Shown piece by piece: positions 14,591 through 24,853 of a DNA stretch of 64,000 nucleotides (position 1 is its first letter; each line of letters starts with the position of its first letter). The position numbers and the translations under genes were made by a program. The DNA lies in the NCBI GenBank assembly GCA_905250125.1, contig CAJNOL010001053.1, positions 19,333-83,332 on the forward strand. Reading direction: 5' to 3'. Source of the DNA: Rotaria sordida. Taxonomy: Eukaryota; Rotifera; Eurotatoria; Philodinida; Philodinidae. Under the pieces are notes generated by a model. That model did no database searches and had not been told where the DNA came from. It worked only from the letters and a program-made list of their open reading frames with translations.

Positions 14591-15239
14591 TCGTTTATAT
14601 TAATATCAAATATTCACTGTCATCTACAGCCAGCAAAGTTTTGTTCTGTTTTCTATACAATTCTTTGACAGCGCATAGTCTTGTTTTTTCTTGCATAGCC
14701 ATTACAAATGGCATTGCTAATAGTCTCTTATAGAGTTCTGCTAATTAATAAAAAAAAAAGATGCAAAACAATTATCCATTAATGGATTATCATTAGTATT
14801 ATCAATAATTAATCATTGTTAATGTCAATGTCAAGTCTCGCTTCATTATACCGATAATATGAAAACAAAATTCATATAGATTATTTATAATCTTTGGACG
14901 AAGGAAACATCATCATACTGAAAATCTAGTAAGAGATCTCAACATCAGAATCATCGTATTAGGACTTCGGATACGAAAAATCTCTACTGATTTCTATAAG
15001 GTTTATAATATATTCGTATAAAATCTAAAAAGAAATATGATAAATCAATTTCAATTCTAAATTGTATTAGAAAATTACATATAAACAACAAAATAACATG
15101 AAATTATCAAGTATGATTTCCATGAAGCGGCATTGTTTGTTGATTAATAAACAACTTCAAAATATATTTCTTTCGACTTTTTTTTTTTATAAAAGTTTAG
15201 TTCTTTTATTTATATAACAATATACATTTTATAATGAAT

Positions 15240-16178
15240 TTATTTTTTTGAACCTCCAAAACCACTAAATCCCATAATAGCAGCCATCTCATCTTTGACA
15301 ATATCTTCATTATCATTAGTTGATTGATATTCATCTAATTTTCGTTTTTTATTTTCTTTTCTTTTATCACGTCGTTGTGCTTTCATTTTTTCTTCCTATA
15401 AAAAAAAAACTCTAATGAAATATAATCAAAAAAAAATTTCATTTACATACTTCTTCTTTTAATTCTTTCATACGTTCTTCAAAATTATATTCTTTTTCAA
15501 CTTCATTTTGTTTAGCTTTATTTAATTCAATTCGTTTTCGTACTTGATCAACATTTGATCGTTCAACACGCATTGACATACCCATATTTCGTTGATCTAA
15601 ATATATAAACGAAATATAATTTCATACATATATCTATAGAAATAATTCAAACATACGTTTTTTTCCATTAATATGATCCAAAAAATTTATCGAATCTTTT
15701 ACAATACAATCACATACATTACAATAATAACTAAATGAAAATTAATTTAATAAAATAAATAAAAACAAATTTACTTACCCTCCTGCATCAGAAGGTGCTG
15801 TAGCTTTTGTAACAATAACAGATTTACCTAATCGAGATTCTAAATCAACCTAAAGACAAAAATGACATTAAAAAAAAATCAATAGTTTTTTTTTTTTATT
15901 CGTTTAACAAACTTTAAATTCTCGTGCTTGAAGAAGTGTTCGTGCAATTTTTTTTTCATCACTTTTTTTCTGCTCTTCGTCATCATCATCACTATCATCT
16001 GTTGTCGTTGATTTCTTTTTTATTGAACGAAGAGTTTCAATTCGATCACTTGCTTTTCTTTCATATTCACGTAAATCCCATCGACGACGATGATCATCAG
16101 AACGCTTAAAAAATAAATTAAATAAATTTCAATTTCTTCAAATAATATTTCTTTACTTACGACAGCCGGTATTGACAT
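15240..16178 (-). CDS. ZMAT2: ZMAT2 / Snu23-type spliceosomal zinc-finger protein
   Basis: Component of the U4/U6.U5 tri-snRNP and pre-catalytic spliceosome (yeast Snu23), acting in the nucleus near the U6/5' splice-site helix. Six exons: 16178-16161, 16104-15913, 15849-15779, 15730-15657, 15596-15451 and 15395-15240. They total 657 nt and encode 218 residues, close to human ZMAT2 (199). Landmarks: [13 protein letters not shown] near the start, [15 protein letters not shown], the matrin-type C2H2 finger [15 protein letters not shown] with its histidines in [33 protein letters not shown], and the hallmark C-terminal [15 protein letters not shown]. The first exon codes only six residues. An acidic Asp/Ser run in exon 2 enlarges the N-terminal region compared with vertebrates. 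It is divergent from UAP1, with 675 bp between the start codons. Confidence 0.95.
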
Positions 16179-16853
16179 AATCGAATAAGTAAATAAATGA
16201 ATGAATATTTGTTTTTTTTAAAATATTTCTATTGGTTCATAATAACGATTAATATTTATTCATTAATCTGAAGAAAAAAAAATATTTTTTTAATTTCTTT
16301 TTTAATGTTTTCAAATTATAACCATTGAAAAAATATTTTCTAAATCACTCTCTTACAGCGCCATCTATTTTTCAATATTAAAATTCAAACATTTAAAAAT
16401 GAATAAATATTTTAATTTAATTTTCAAATGGAATAGATACCGTACACTCGAAGTAACTACAAAAATAATTTGTATTTCTTATTACGTCATCTTCCATCAA
16501 TCAATCAATGATATATATATATAATAAAACCTTGAATAATGAATGAGTCATTGATCAGAAAAAAGAAAATATCGATTTGACATCTGTAGATTGTTTTTCT
16601 TCGGATTTACGAAGAAAAACATTGCATCGAACATTCTAATCTTTGATAAATGTCAATATATGTGAAGAATCAGAAAAAGACAAAAAAAATTATCTATTCG
16701 AAATAATTGAACTTATCTTGCATAATCGATTGAATTGAGTCAACGAAACTTATCTTTTCTTTTTATTTACATAAAGATTGGGAGATACTTCTTTTTCTCT
16801 TTACATTTGATCTATTTTTTCTTTTCTTTTTATTTTGTTCATTTTATTCAAAG
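16179..16853. promoter_or_regulatory. Shared divergent upstream region of ZMAT2 and UAP1
   Basis: 675 bp between two divergent start codons. It must carry the promoter and 5' UTR of both genes, or intervening untranslated exons. I see AT-rich sequence and T-rich tracts just before the UAP1 ATG, with no CpG-rich patch and no motif I can name. The role is inferred from position only. Confidence 0.4.
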
Positions 16854-19444
16854 ATGGAGATTGATTCAGCCATACAACAACGTTTATCAAAAGCTAATCA
16901 GACACATTTACTTGCTTATTGGTCTGAACTTAATGATGAACAACGTCAAATACTCTTACACGATATTAATGAAGTCGATTTCGATCGTGTTAAAGAAGCT
17001 TATGACGGTATCAAACATGACTTATTTACAGGAATAAATGGTGAAAATAAAAAACAAGAAGTTATTGATGATATTATGGAACCTATTCCTGATCATATGG
17101 CTGGATCAATCGATGAAGCCAGTAGAGAAGAACTCGAAGATTATCGACAAAAAGGATTAAAAGCTATTTCTCAAGGTTCTGTATGTGTATTATTACTTGC
17201 TGGCGGACAAGGAACTCGTCTTGGTACGATGAATTTTTTTTGGTTTGATCTTAATTATTCTTATTGATTTATTTTTGTTCTTCAGGCGTTGACTATCCAA
17301 AAGGAATGTTTGAGATTGATTTACCATCAAAAAAATCACTCTATCAAATTCAAGCTGAACGAATTCGTAGACTTGAACAAATTGCTAATGAACAATTTAA
17401 TACAAAAACTGGTATTATACCATGGTTAGTTTTGTCGAAACGAAAATTAAACATATGACAAATATATGAATATAATTTAGGTTTATCATGACAAGTGAAC
17501 ATACACAAGAACAAACTGAAAAATATTTTCGTTCACATAATTATTTTGGTTTAAAACGTGAAAATATAATTTTTTTTGAACAACATACATTACCAGCATT
17601 AGATTTTCAAGGAAAAATTTTACTTGAAGAAAAATATAGATTAACAAAAGCAGCTGATGGAAATGGTGGTTTATATCGTGCATTAAAAACTCGTTCAGTT
17701 TTAGATGAAATGAAAAAACGTCATATTCAATATGTTCATGTTTATGGTGTAGATAATATTCTTGTTCGTTTAGCTGATCCAATATTTATTGGTTTTTGTT
17801 TAAAGAAAAATGCCGATTGTGCTGCAAAAGTAAAATTAGAATTTGTTTTTTTTTTTTTGGTTTTCTTATTTATATTTATTAGGTAGTAAAAAAAACCATT
17901 CCAACCGAAGCAGTCGGTGTTATATGTAAAGTTGGTGAACGTTTTCAAGTCGTTGAATATTCTGAAATATCTGAACAAACAGCACATAGAAAAAAATCTG
18001 ATAATAGTGATGAATTAGTATTTAATGCTGGAAATATTTGTAATCATTTTTTTACTTTAAATTTTCTTCAAGATGTTTGTTTGTAAGAAAAAATTTTTGT
18101 TTTATTTATTTTTAATGTCAAATTTTTTTTTAAATTTAGAAAAGGTGAAAATGAACTTCGTTATCATGTTGCTAAAAAGAAAATTCCATCTGTTGATACC
18201 AATGGTATATATGTTGATAAACCATCACAAATCAATGGAATTAAATTAGAAAAATTTGTTTTTGATGTTTTTCCATTTTCAAAGTAAGAAAAAATTTATT
18301 TACTATAGAATACTAGTATAGTATTATATATTTCATATTCAATAGTTAAATCATCATGTTATTTGTATCGAGAAAGAAAAATTAATCCATGGATAGAGTA
18401 CATCGGATTAAAAACTTTCGGGTCGAAAGCCGATTAATTAAAATTTTTCGGACGCGCACCCGAGCTGTACTCGTTATACACTCAATGAAATTTTCTAATC
18501 CAAATTTAATAGAGTTGCTCGAAAGTAGAACGCATTGAGTTGATGGTTCCGAATCCAAGCCCGAAAACGTTCGATAGAGTGGTTCCGGATCCAAAAATTT
18601 TCGACATGATAGGTTCTACTCGAAGATTATCAATCATCTCGGATCGGTTTAAGCATGTTGTTAACGATTGTCTTAAGAAGAAGGAATAATTTTTAACTTA
18701 CAATGATTGTTCGACTCGATTCCTTTTCAGATCTTATTATTTCGAGTTTTCCATTATGAATCTGTCGAATAAAAAAAAACGAATAATTTTTCTTCGAGGA
18801 GAAAATTAAAAGGATAAAATACTGATTAAAATTAGAAATGAATATATACAGAATGAGAATATTTTTTTTGTTTTGTTTGAAAAATAGAACATTTGCTGTT
18901 TGGGAAGTACGTCGTGAAGATGAATTTTCACCATTAAAAAATGGTTCAGGTTCAAAGGATACAGCAGCAACATGTCGACGAGATTTAATGATTCAACATG
19001 TTCGTTGGCTTCAAGAAGCTGGTGCTTATTTACCATTAGATATAAACAAACATATGTATGTATAATCAACTATTTCTTATGAAAAGAATTTAATCAAAAA
19101 AATTTTTTTGTTCTGTTTTAGTGAAACAATTGGAAAGACTTGTGAAATTTCACCACTTATTTCATATGCAGGAGAAGTATATAAATTAATATTTTGTTTA
19201 AAATTTTGTTTCTATTAATAAATTTTCTTAGAATCTTGAATTTACTAAAGGTCAAATCTATGATCTACCAATTTTTATTGAATTAAATACTGATACACAA
19301 GAAGTAAATTTTCTTTCAAAAAAAAATATGATTTTATTTATTCATGATTGTTTTTTCTAGCCTATCACTGATTTCCCTAAAAAACTATCACTATCAAATG
19401 GTGTAACACCTATATCGATGCAAACAAATGGAGTTCATCATTAA
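16854..19444 (+). CDS. UAP1: UDP-N-acetylglucosamine pyrophosphorylase
   Basis: Cytosolic enzyme that joins UTP and GlcNAc-1-phosphate to give UDP-GlcNAc, the donor for chitin, N-glycans, O-GlcNAc and GPI anchors. Nine exons: 16854-17223, 17286-17424, 17481-17829, 17883-18082, 18140-18283, 18888-19055, 19122-19176, 19232-19303 and 19361-19444. They sum to 1581 nt (526 residues), the usual family length. Key motifs: uridyltransferase signature [12 protein letters not shown] with the next exon giving [37 protein letters not shown] (uridine/sugar-binding region), [37 protein letters not shown], and [10 protein letters not shown]. The intron at 18284-18887 is far longer than the others and carries a GC-richer insert. 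A poly(A) signal AATAAA lies at 19692-19697. The start ATG has no in-frame alternative upstream with family similarity. Confidence 0.97.
18380..18660. repeat. GC-richer insert in a UAP1 intron
   Basis: The intron at 18284-18887 contains about 280 bp of sequence much richer in CG-containing words (TTCGGGTCGAAAGCC, GGACGCGCACCCG, TTCCGGATCC) than its surroundings. The words CGGATCC and GGATCCAA also occur at 3440-3480. It is probably an old repeat fragment; I see no open frame or clear terminal repeats. Confidence 0.4.
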
Positions 19445-20835
19445 TTTTTCATAAGAATGAATTCTGCATCGATAATTGCCGCATTTTTATTGATACATAT
19501 ATATATATATATTCATTTCTTACATAACAAGTTCGTACTGCTCAAGGAAATTTTTAGCGGCTTGTCTTTTTCTTCATCCGGGGTTCTATTCTCTTTTTAT
19601 GTGATATATTTATTTACAATTAATTTATTATTTCACTTCTTTTTTTGTTGTGTGAAGGGAAATCTTTGAATGAGAATAATATTATGCAAAAAATAAATAT
19701 TTAATAACTACATATACAATCATTTGATAAAATGAATATGTTGTTGATGATGCTGATAAAACGATCATAGACATTGTTGTATTGATAATTGATGTTGAAT
19801 TAAATTGAATGCTAAATATTAAAGAAAAAAATGAAATATAAATATAATTTTGTTTTATAAATACTGATTTTGTAAATTGTGTAATGTTGATTTCATATTG
19901 ATTGAACTAGAACAAAGTAAAAAAAAAAACTAAGTACTCATTACTAAAAACTTCAATGTTATAATTAGAGATGGGCACCGGCACCACAAAAATTTTCTGG
20001 TCCCGGTAAAAGATTTGCTTGCTGTTCTGCTATCTTTATTGTTAAAATATTCTTTGACTGTACATTTTGTAGAGAAATGCTTGCTCTTTCAGCCTATATA
20101 TTTTAAAATGTATCACAGATCTTCTTTCTCAATTAATTAAGCCAATACAATGACTGGGACTAAATTGGTCCCGGTCATCTTGGTCTAGTGGCGTAACCAG
20201 GATTTTCTCGTATGCTGGATCTTATCTTTAGAGCATGGGATCCAGATAAAATTTATAGAGGTATGACACTGGACTCAAATGATGAATTTTTGTCGCAAGA
20301 TTTTTCCAATAGGAGTTTGCGAAAAAAATTAGCATTTTCCTGCGCCCTACCAGAGTTTTTCTTTTGCTATTTGTAGCATTCTATTTTTTAGAATTTAATA
20401 GTAAGCTACATCAAAATTCATTCACAGATTTCAAATTTCATCTAAAAATATGCATCCATTCATGAGTTATAAAGTTTTGAAAGTTTTCTAAAATTTTCGC
20501 AGTGTGAAACAAAAATTCAAAACCTTAATACTCGTGAACGGATGCATATTTTTAGATGAAATTTGAAATCTGTCGATGAATTTTGATGTAGCTTACCACT
20601 AAATTCTAAAAAATAGAATGCTACTAATAGCAAAAGAAAAACTCTGGTGGGGCGCAGGAAAATGCTAATTTTTTTCGCAAACTCCTATTGCAAAAATCTT
20701 GCGACAAAAATTCATCATTTGAGTCCAGTATCATACCTCTATAAATTTCATCTGGATCCCATGCTCTAAAGATAAGATCCAGCATACGAGAAAATCCTGG
20801 TTACGCCACTATCTTGGCCCCGGTCATATATTTGC
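19445..20835. other. 3' flank of UAP1 and most of the nested fold-back element
   Basis: 19445-19970 is the UAP1 3' UTR and AT-rich spacer, including an (AT)n tract near 19498-19510. From 19970 onward the sequence belongs to the nested fold-back repeat described separately. The small frame at 19457-19669 is hydrophobic and T-rich with no family similarity. Confidence 0.6.
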
Positions 20836-21010
20836 TTAATTAATTGATAATGAAAATCTGTGATACATTTTAAAATATATAGGCTGAAAGAGCAAGCATT
20901 TCTCTACAAAATGGACAGTCAAAGAATATTTTAACAATAAAGATAGCAGAACAGCAAACAAATCTTTTACCGGGACCAGAAAATTTTTTTGGTCCCGGTG
21001 CCCATCTCTA
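19970..21010. repeat. Outer fold-back element with long inverted arms
   Basis: The left arm (about 19970-20180) starts GAGATGGGCACCGG and continues with CTGGTCCCGGTAAAAGATTT and AGAGAAATGCTTGCTCTTTC. The right arm (about 20818-21010) carries the same words in inverted orientation and ends CCCATCTC. Arms are about 190-210 bp and highly similar. The flanking bases TTATAA occur on both sides. A second element (20187-20810) is inserted near the centre. The right arm also supplies the last codons of the CAP-gene reading frame. Confidence 0.85.
20187..20810. mobile_element. Inner near-perfect palindrome, hAT-like non-autonomous element
   Basis: A 624-bp element that begins AGTGGCGTAACCAGGATTTT and ends with the reverse complement of the same words. 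Almost its whole length pairs with itself, arms being about 280 bp. It is flanked by the direct repeat ATCTTGG (20177-20183 and 20811-20817), a plausible target-site duplication. The terminal word GTGGCGTAACC resembles hAT-superfamily ends; hAT duplications are normally 8 bp, so this assignment is tentative. It has no open frame that could be a transposase. It lies inside the outer fold-back and is therefore the younger insertion. Confidence 0.8.
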
Positions 21011-22312
21011 GTTATAATCAATTTTGTATTTATAAAAGATAACCTTTTTTCATTGGTAGTAAAAATAATCGTAGATGTTAAATTCTCTTCACCATAAATA
21101 TTTTTTAATATTTCATATCGATCACATAGACCACAAAGACGAGGACATTCTAATGGAACATCAACAGCTATACAAGATACTGATGAATGATAAGGACATG
21201 AAGGTAGCATTGAACAATTTACTAAAAGAATTTTCTTTAATGAATATTATTCAATCAAAGATCAAATAATTTACATTTTTCACATTGTACACCACTTGCA
21301 TATGTAGAACATTGACATTTACATGTATTTAAATCAAGGGTACCATTATATAGACATACTTTACCTTGACAATCTAAAATGTAATTGTTTATATTAGAAG
21401 AAACAAGATTATATGATCAAGTAACCATGCAATGGATGATATTCAATACTTGGTTTGAATGCTTCATGATAATTGCTATTTAACATTCTATAATATATTT
21501 ATATGTTCATTTATTTCGATTCTTCATTTTATTACTTACCCTGTGATATAATTACAAATAAAAAAACGCCATGGAATATTGTGTGTTCCAAATGGAGGAC
21601 AAATCGTTGCTGCACAACCAATTAATACTGATGAATGCCATATCATCTAGATTAAAATATTAATAAAATTTTAAATTGTCATTCAATGATTATTTTTTAA
21701 CCTGTGTATAATGACTGAACATATGTGTTGATGGAAAGGCATGATAATAATATTCTTTTTCTTCACTCCATCCTTCTATAACTTCTATCCAATTTTCATA
21801 ACCCATAGCAAGATTTTGTCCCGTTGATAAAGGAATTTCTAAAATTTTCTATACAATAAAAAAAACATCGTATTTTTCTCTCTAATTTACTTGGTACATT
21901 TCGTTGATTGGTTTTATCATGTTCAAATATACATGTACGAGCATGACGAAGAGCAATTTCAGCTAAATCATCATTCCAATACTATTAAATATCAGATTAA
22001 ATGTGATACAAAACAAAAACTCGACTATACCATTTTTTCGATATTAGTACCATATGCACGACGTCGTTCATAATTATGCATGTTAATAATATATGACCGT
22101 TCAGATGAAGTAACACGTTGATCAATAACATTTGGAAATGGTTTCGAACAAAATGTATGATTTGGATCAATAATACGATATTCAAGTGGACACATATCTA
22201 AATAAAATATACATTACAATATTCATGTTTCGACGGAAGTTATTTTTTTTTTCTTACGATAAAATTTTAAAAAATTTACCAATAAGAAAACATAGGAGAA
22301 TACGAAGAACAT
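20836..22312 (-). CDS. Secreted CAP/SCP-domain protein with cysteine-rich tail
   Basis: Eight exons on the minus strand: 22312-22258, 22197-22031, 21981-21891, 21838-21702, 21646-21540, 21487-21426, 21373-21275 and 21221-20836 (367 codons in one frame). The first exon gives a hydrophobic leader (MFFVFSYVFLLVNFLKFYH), likely a signal peptide. The CAP fold follows: HNYERRRA, WNDDLAEIALRHARTC, GQNLAMGYENW, the signature FSHYTQMIWHSSVLIGCA, and FFICNYITG. Behind it are an EGF-like cysteine cluster (CKCQCSTYASGVQC) and a ShKT-like cluster ending CPRLCGLC. CAP proteins of this layout (CRISP/PI15/VAP-like) are secreted and disulfide-rich; their targets vary, so I give no specific function. The last part of the frame (below about 21010) is encoded by the arm of a fold-back repeat, so the true C-terminus may be altered or may be reached by splicing at AAG|GTTATC near 21044. 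Confidence 0.82.
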
Positions 22313-24211
22313 TGTCTATGAGATTGAATGAATTCTATACTATATCAACTAGATAATTTCTTTTTTTTGTATATTGATATTATCTGTGTCACGTATGTAT
22401 ATATTGTTCGAATGAACATATTTATATGATGTATTAGATTAGATCATCAAATACATAACCATAATAATAATCACACTGATTCTAAAAAATGGCACTTCTG
22501 TGAAATAGGAACAGGCTATTGTATCAGTTATTTCTTTTTCTATTCTATTGATGGAATAATTTGTTGTTAGAGATAATAATAATAATAATAATACATATAG
22601 AAGATTTTTACAGTTATCTGTAAAACACTCGAATACTCCAAATCAAGAATTGATACTATCAGTAGATCATCGAGCTGATTCTATGAACATCTATATCTTT
22701 TACTAGTGAGTAGACCGACTTGACGTAGGTACATACCTAATATATTAGTAGTCTTAGAAAAACCGGAGAGATGTATTTTCTCAATTTTAAGTTTTATCAT
22801 AGAATTTTGTATATAACTCGCATGAAGATGTCCAATCGATCTCTATAATCAATAACAGTATTTGATAGTATCAGCATCGTATTCTCTTCTTTTTAGGCTA
22901 CTGAGTCGATTACAAGGCTTAAAATTGAGGAAATACAATCCTTCCTATTTTTCTAAGATTATTAATATTTTGGGTATGTGCCTAAGTCGGGTCGATCTCA
23001 TTGGTAAAAGATATGGGTGTTTGTGTCTTTTACAGATATCCGACTTTTAGTACGGTTCATAGATAATGTATGATCATGTTTGATGTTTCAAAGTGACACA
23101 TCCGTGTTGTTGGATAAACTGATATGTTCTAAATAAGGACCGAATAATTAATAAAAATGAGTGCTTAATCATAAAAAAAATTCAATATATGAATTTGTCT
23201 AATTTCGTATTGATTTCTAAAGAGACTAATAAACAGATGGATGATTACTTACAAGTCTTCTATTAATTGCAGAGTATCTTGAAAATAATATTGACTCGAG
23301 CATAGATATCCCATAATATACATCCTTTTGTATGAAATGATACTTAACACTTTGACTCCCGGTGATGCATAAATACGTCCAAATACAGTCATTGAACGAA
23401 AGTGCCACTAGCATATTCATTAATTATTTGGAAAAGCTTTTTATCGTTTTCACAATAGCTGCTTCAAGATGAAGACATTTGACTAAATAACGAAAACAGT
23501 CTCAACAACAATGCGTGGTTTGCTCATGCGATCCCAAGTCAAACAATCCAGTGAGCAGGACTCTCATCCTTATTTCGTCGAAATCCGATAAAAACCAACT
23601 TAGATCAATAATTCTATTAAAATATTCCTATTAACATAAAGATTGTATGTATCATGAGTTTATATTTACATTAACAGCTTAGTTGTTAGTAATTTTTTTT
23701 TTTCAAATAACAAAAACGAGATTCAACAGCATTACAACAAGCCAAGGAGACAGAATAAAAGAAATGATCAAAACAAAAACCAATATAAACCCCTTCCTGC
23801 AATAGAAGATTAATTCGTCATATATAATAAAAACTTCTGTTTAATTAATTCACTTTTTCGAATAAATTAATATATTTAGATAAGTATAAGCCTCGTTCTC
23901 ATATTTTCCTGCTGATAAATCTTCGAAAATTAATATGAACATCATTTCGTCCAGTGAAAAATTTCGACATACTGGACGACTCGAATTCTTCTATTGTAGG
24001 AAAGGGTTTAGTTGATATTCAGCTAAATAAAAACAACCAAAAAAGAATGCTATAGCATATAAGAAAGAACAAAAGAATCAACCCGAGTACTACTTAGAGC
24101 ACCCACAAAAAGAAAAGATTTAAAACATGAATAAAATCTTGACTAGGAACATAAAAAGAAAATAAAATGAATATATAAAAAAAAGCGATAAAATATGTTG
24201 TTTTTCTTTTT
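22313..24211. other. Intergenic DNA between CAP gene and spectraplakin
   Basis: No gene supported. It includes an (AAT)n tract near 22576-22591, an imperfect palindrome at 22665-23045, AT-rich sequence, and the probable 3' UTR of the spectraplakin just below 24212. The frames at 22862-23050 and 23226-23420 are short and without recognisable similarity; the first lies in the palindrome. Confidence 0.55.
22665..23045. repeat. Imperfect palindrome (fold-back repeat)
   Basis: The left arm contains CTATATCTTTTACTAGTGAG, GACTTGACGTAGGTACATACC, TATTAGTAGTCTTAGAAAAA and CTCAATTTTAAG. The reverse complement of the right arm gives CCATATCTTTTACCAATGAG, GACCCGACTTAGGCACATACC, TATTAATAATCTTAGAAAAA and CTCAATTTTAAG in the same order. 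The centre is near 22850. Confidence 0.7.
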
Positions 24212-24853
24212 TTAGGAATTTTTGACCGGTGTCGTTGCATTCGTTGCCTTTTTATATCGAGATATTGGCAATGGAAGTTTACTTGGTCGTCGTTGTTGTG
24301 TTGTTGATGATGTTGATGCACATGATTGTTCAGAAAGAATACTTTCACGACTTGATGTTCGACTTAGTGTTGATGTTGCAGGTGTATACATTGGAATTGG
24401 TATTGGTATTAAGGATGGTCTTGTTTCTGAATCACCTAATTAATTATTAAATTAAAAAAAAAAACAACATAATTTATAGATATAAATTACTTACTAAGAA
24501 TATGTGGTGATGCTGAAAGATCTTCACGTGATACGGATAAATCACCATTTGATGATGAATTTTGTTGTTGTTGTTGCGTTAAAGATATTGTTGATGATGT
24601 TCGATTCGATTTATCTTTTAAAGACTGAAAAAAGAAAAGAATAATACATAGAAAAACAAAATTTATATTTACCTTAGTAGGTGTTGCTATTGATGATTGT
24701 TTTAATGAACCAGTTGATTGTTGTTGATGAAAAAAACATGTTGGTTGATGAACAGTAACAAGTCTTGGTTTAAAAAATGTCATTGTTTGAGCAACACCAT
24801 CACGTAAAGCATAATTTTCTGGATGTAATTCATAATTAGTACGACCTTTAGCT
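24212..24853 (-). other. Spectraplakin segment: C-terminal Ser-rich tail with SxIP motif
   Basis: Three exons (about 24853-24674, 24626-24497 and 24437-24212). The first completes the GAS2 domain edge ([16 protein letters not shown]). The rest is Ser/Thr/Gln-rich and probably disordered, with [14 protein letters not shown] and the stretch [11 protein letters not shown], whose SLIP (24415-24404) fits the SxIP consensus for EB1-family binding. The final residues are basic ([17 protein letters not shown]) and end at TAA 24212-24214. In MACF1, dystonin and Shot such a tail tracks microtubule plus ends through EB1; the match here is by motif and position. Confidence 0.75.

Larger units (their letters stand above)
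7298..15239. other. Long intergenic region between ERK and ZMAT2
   Basis: About 8 kb of AT-rich DNA without a gene I can support on either strand. It includes the ERK 5' flank (7298-7900, with a purine-rich stretch at 7645-7700), a palindromic element at about 12046-13143, a partial tandem duplication at about 11168-11374, and a GC-rich repeat element at about 14214-14590. The open frames at 7577-7828, 7931-8341, 12178-12451 and 12567-12915 are low-complexity or fall in the palindromic element. I saw no tRNA- or rRNA-like sequence. Confidence 0.55.

Noticed and set aside
15657..15664. Suspected frameshift at an A7 run in a ZMAT2 exon
   Set aside because: Recounting showed that one A belongs to the preceding GGA codon. 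The exons sum to 657 nt and the frame is intact through HINGKKHQRN.
17486..17782. Minus-strand open frame in UAP1
   Set aside because: It lies fully over a UAP1 exon with conserved catalytic motifs on the other strand.
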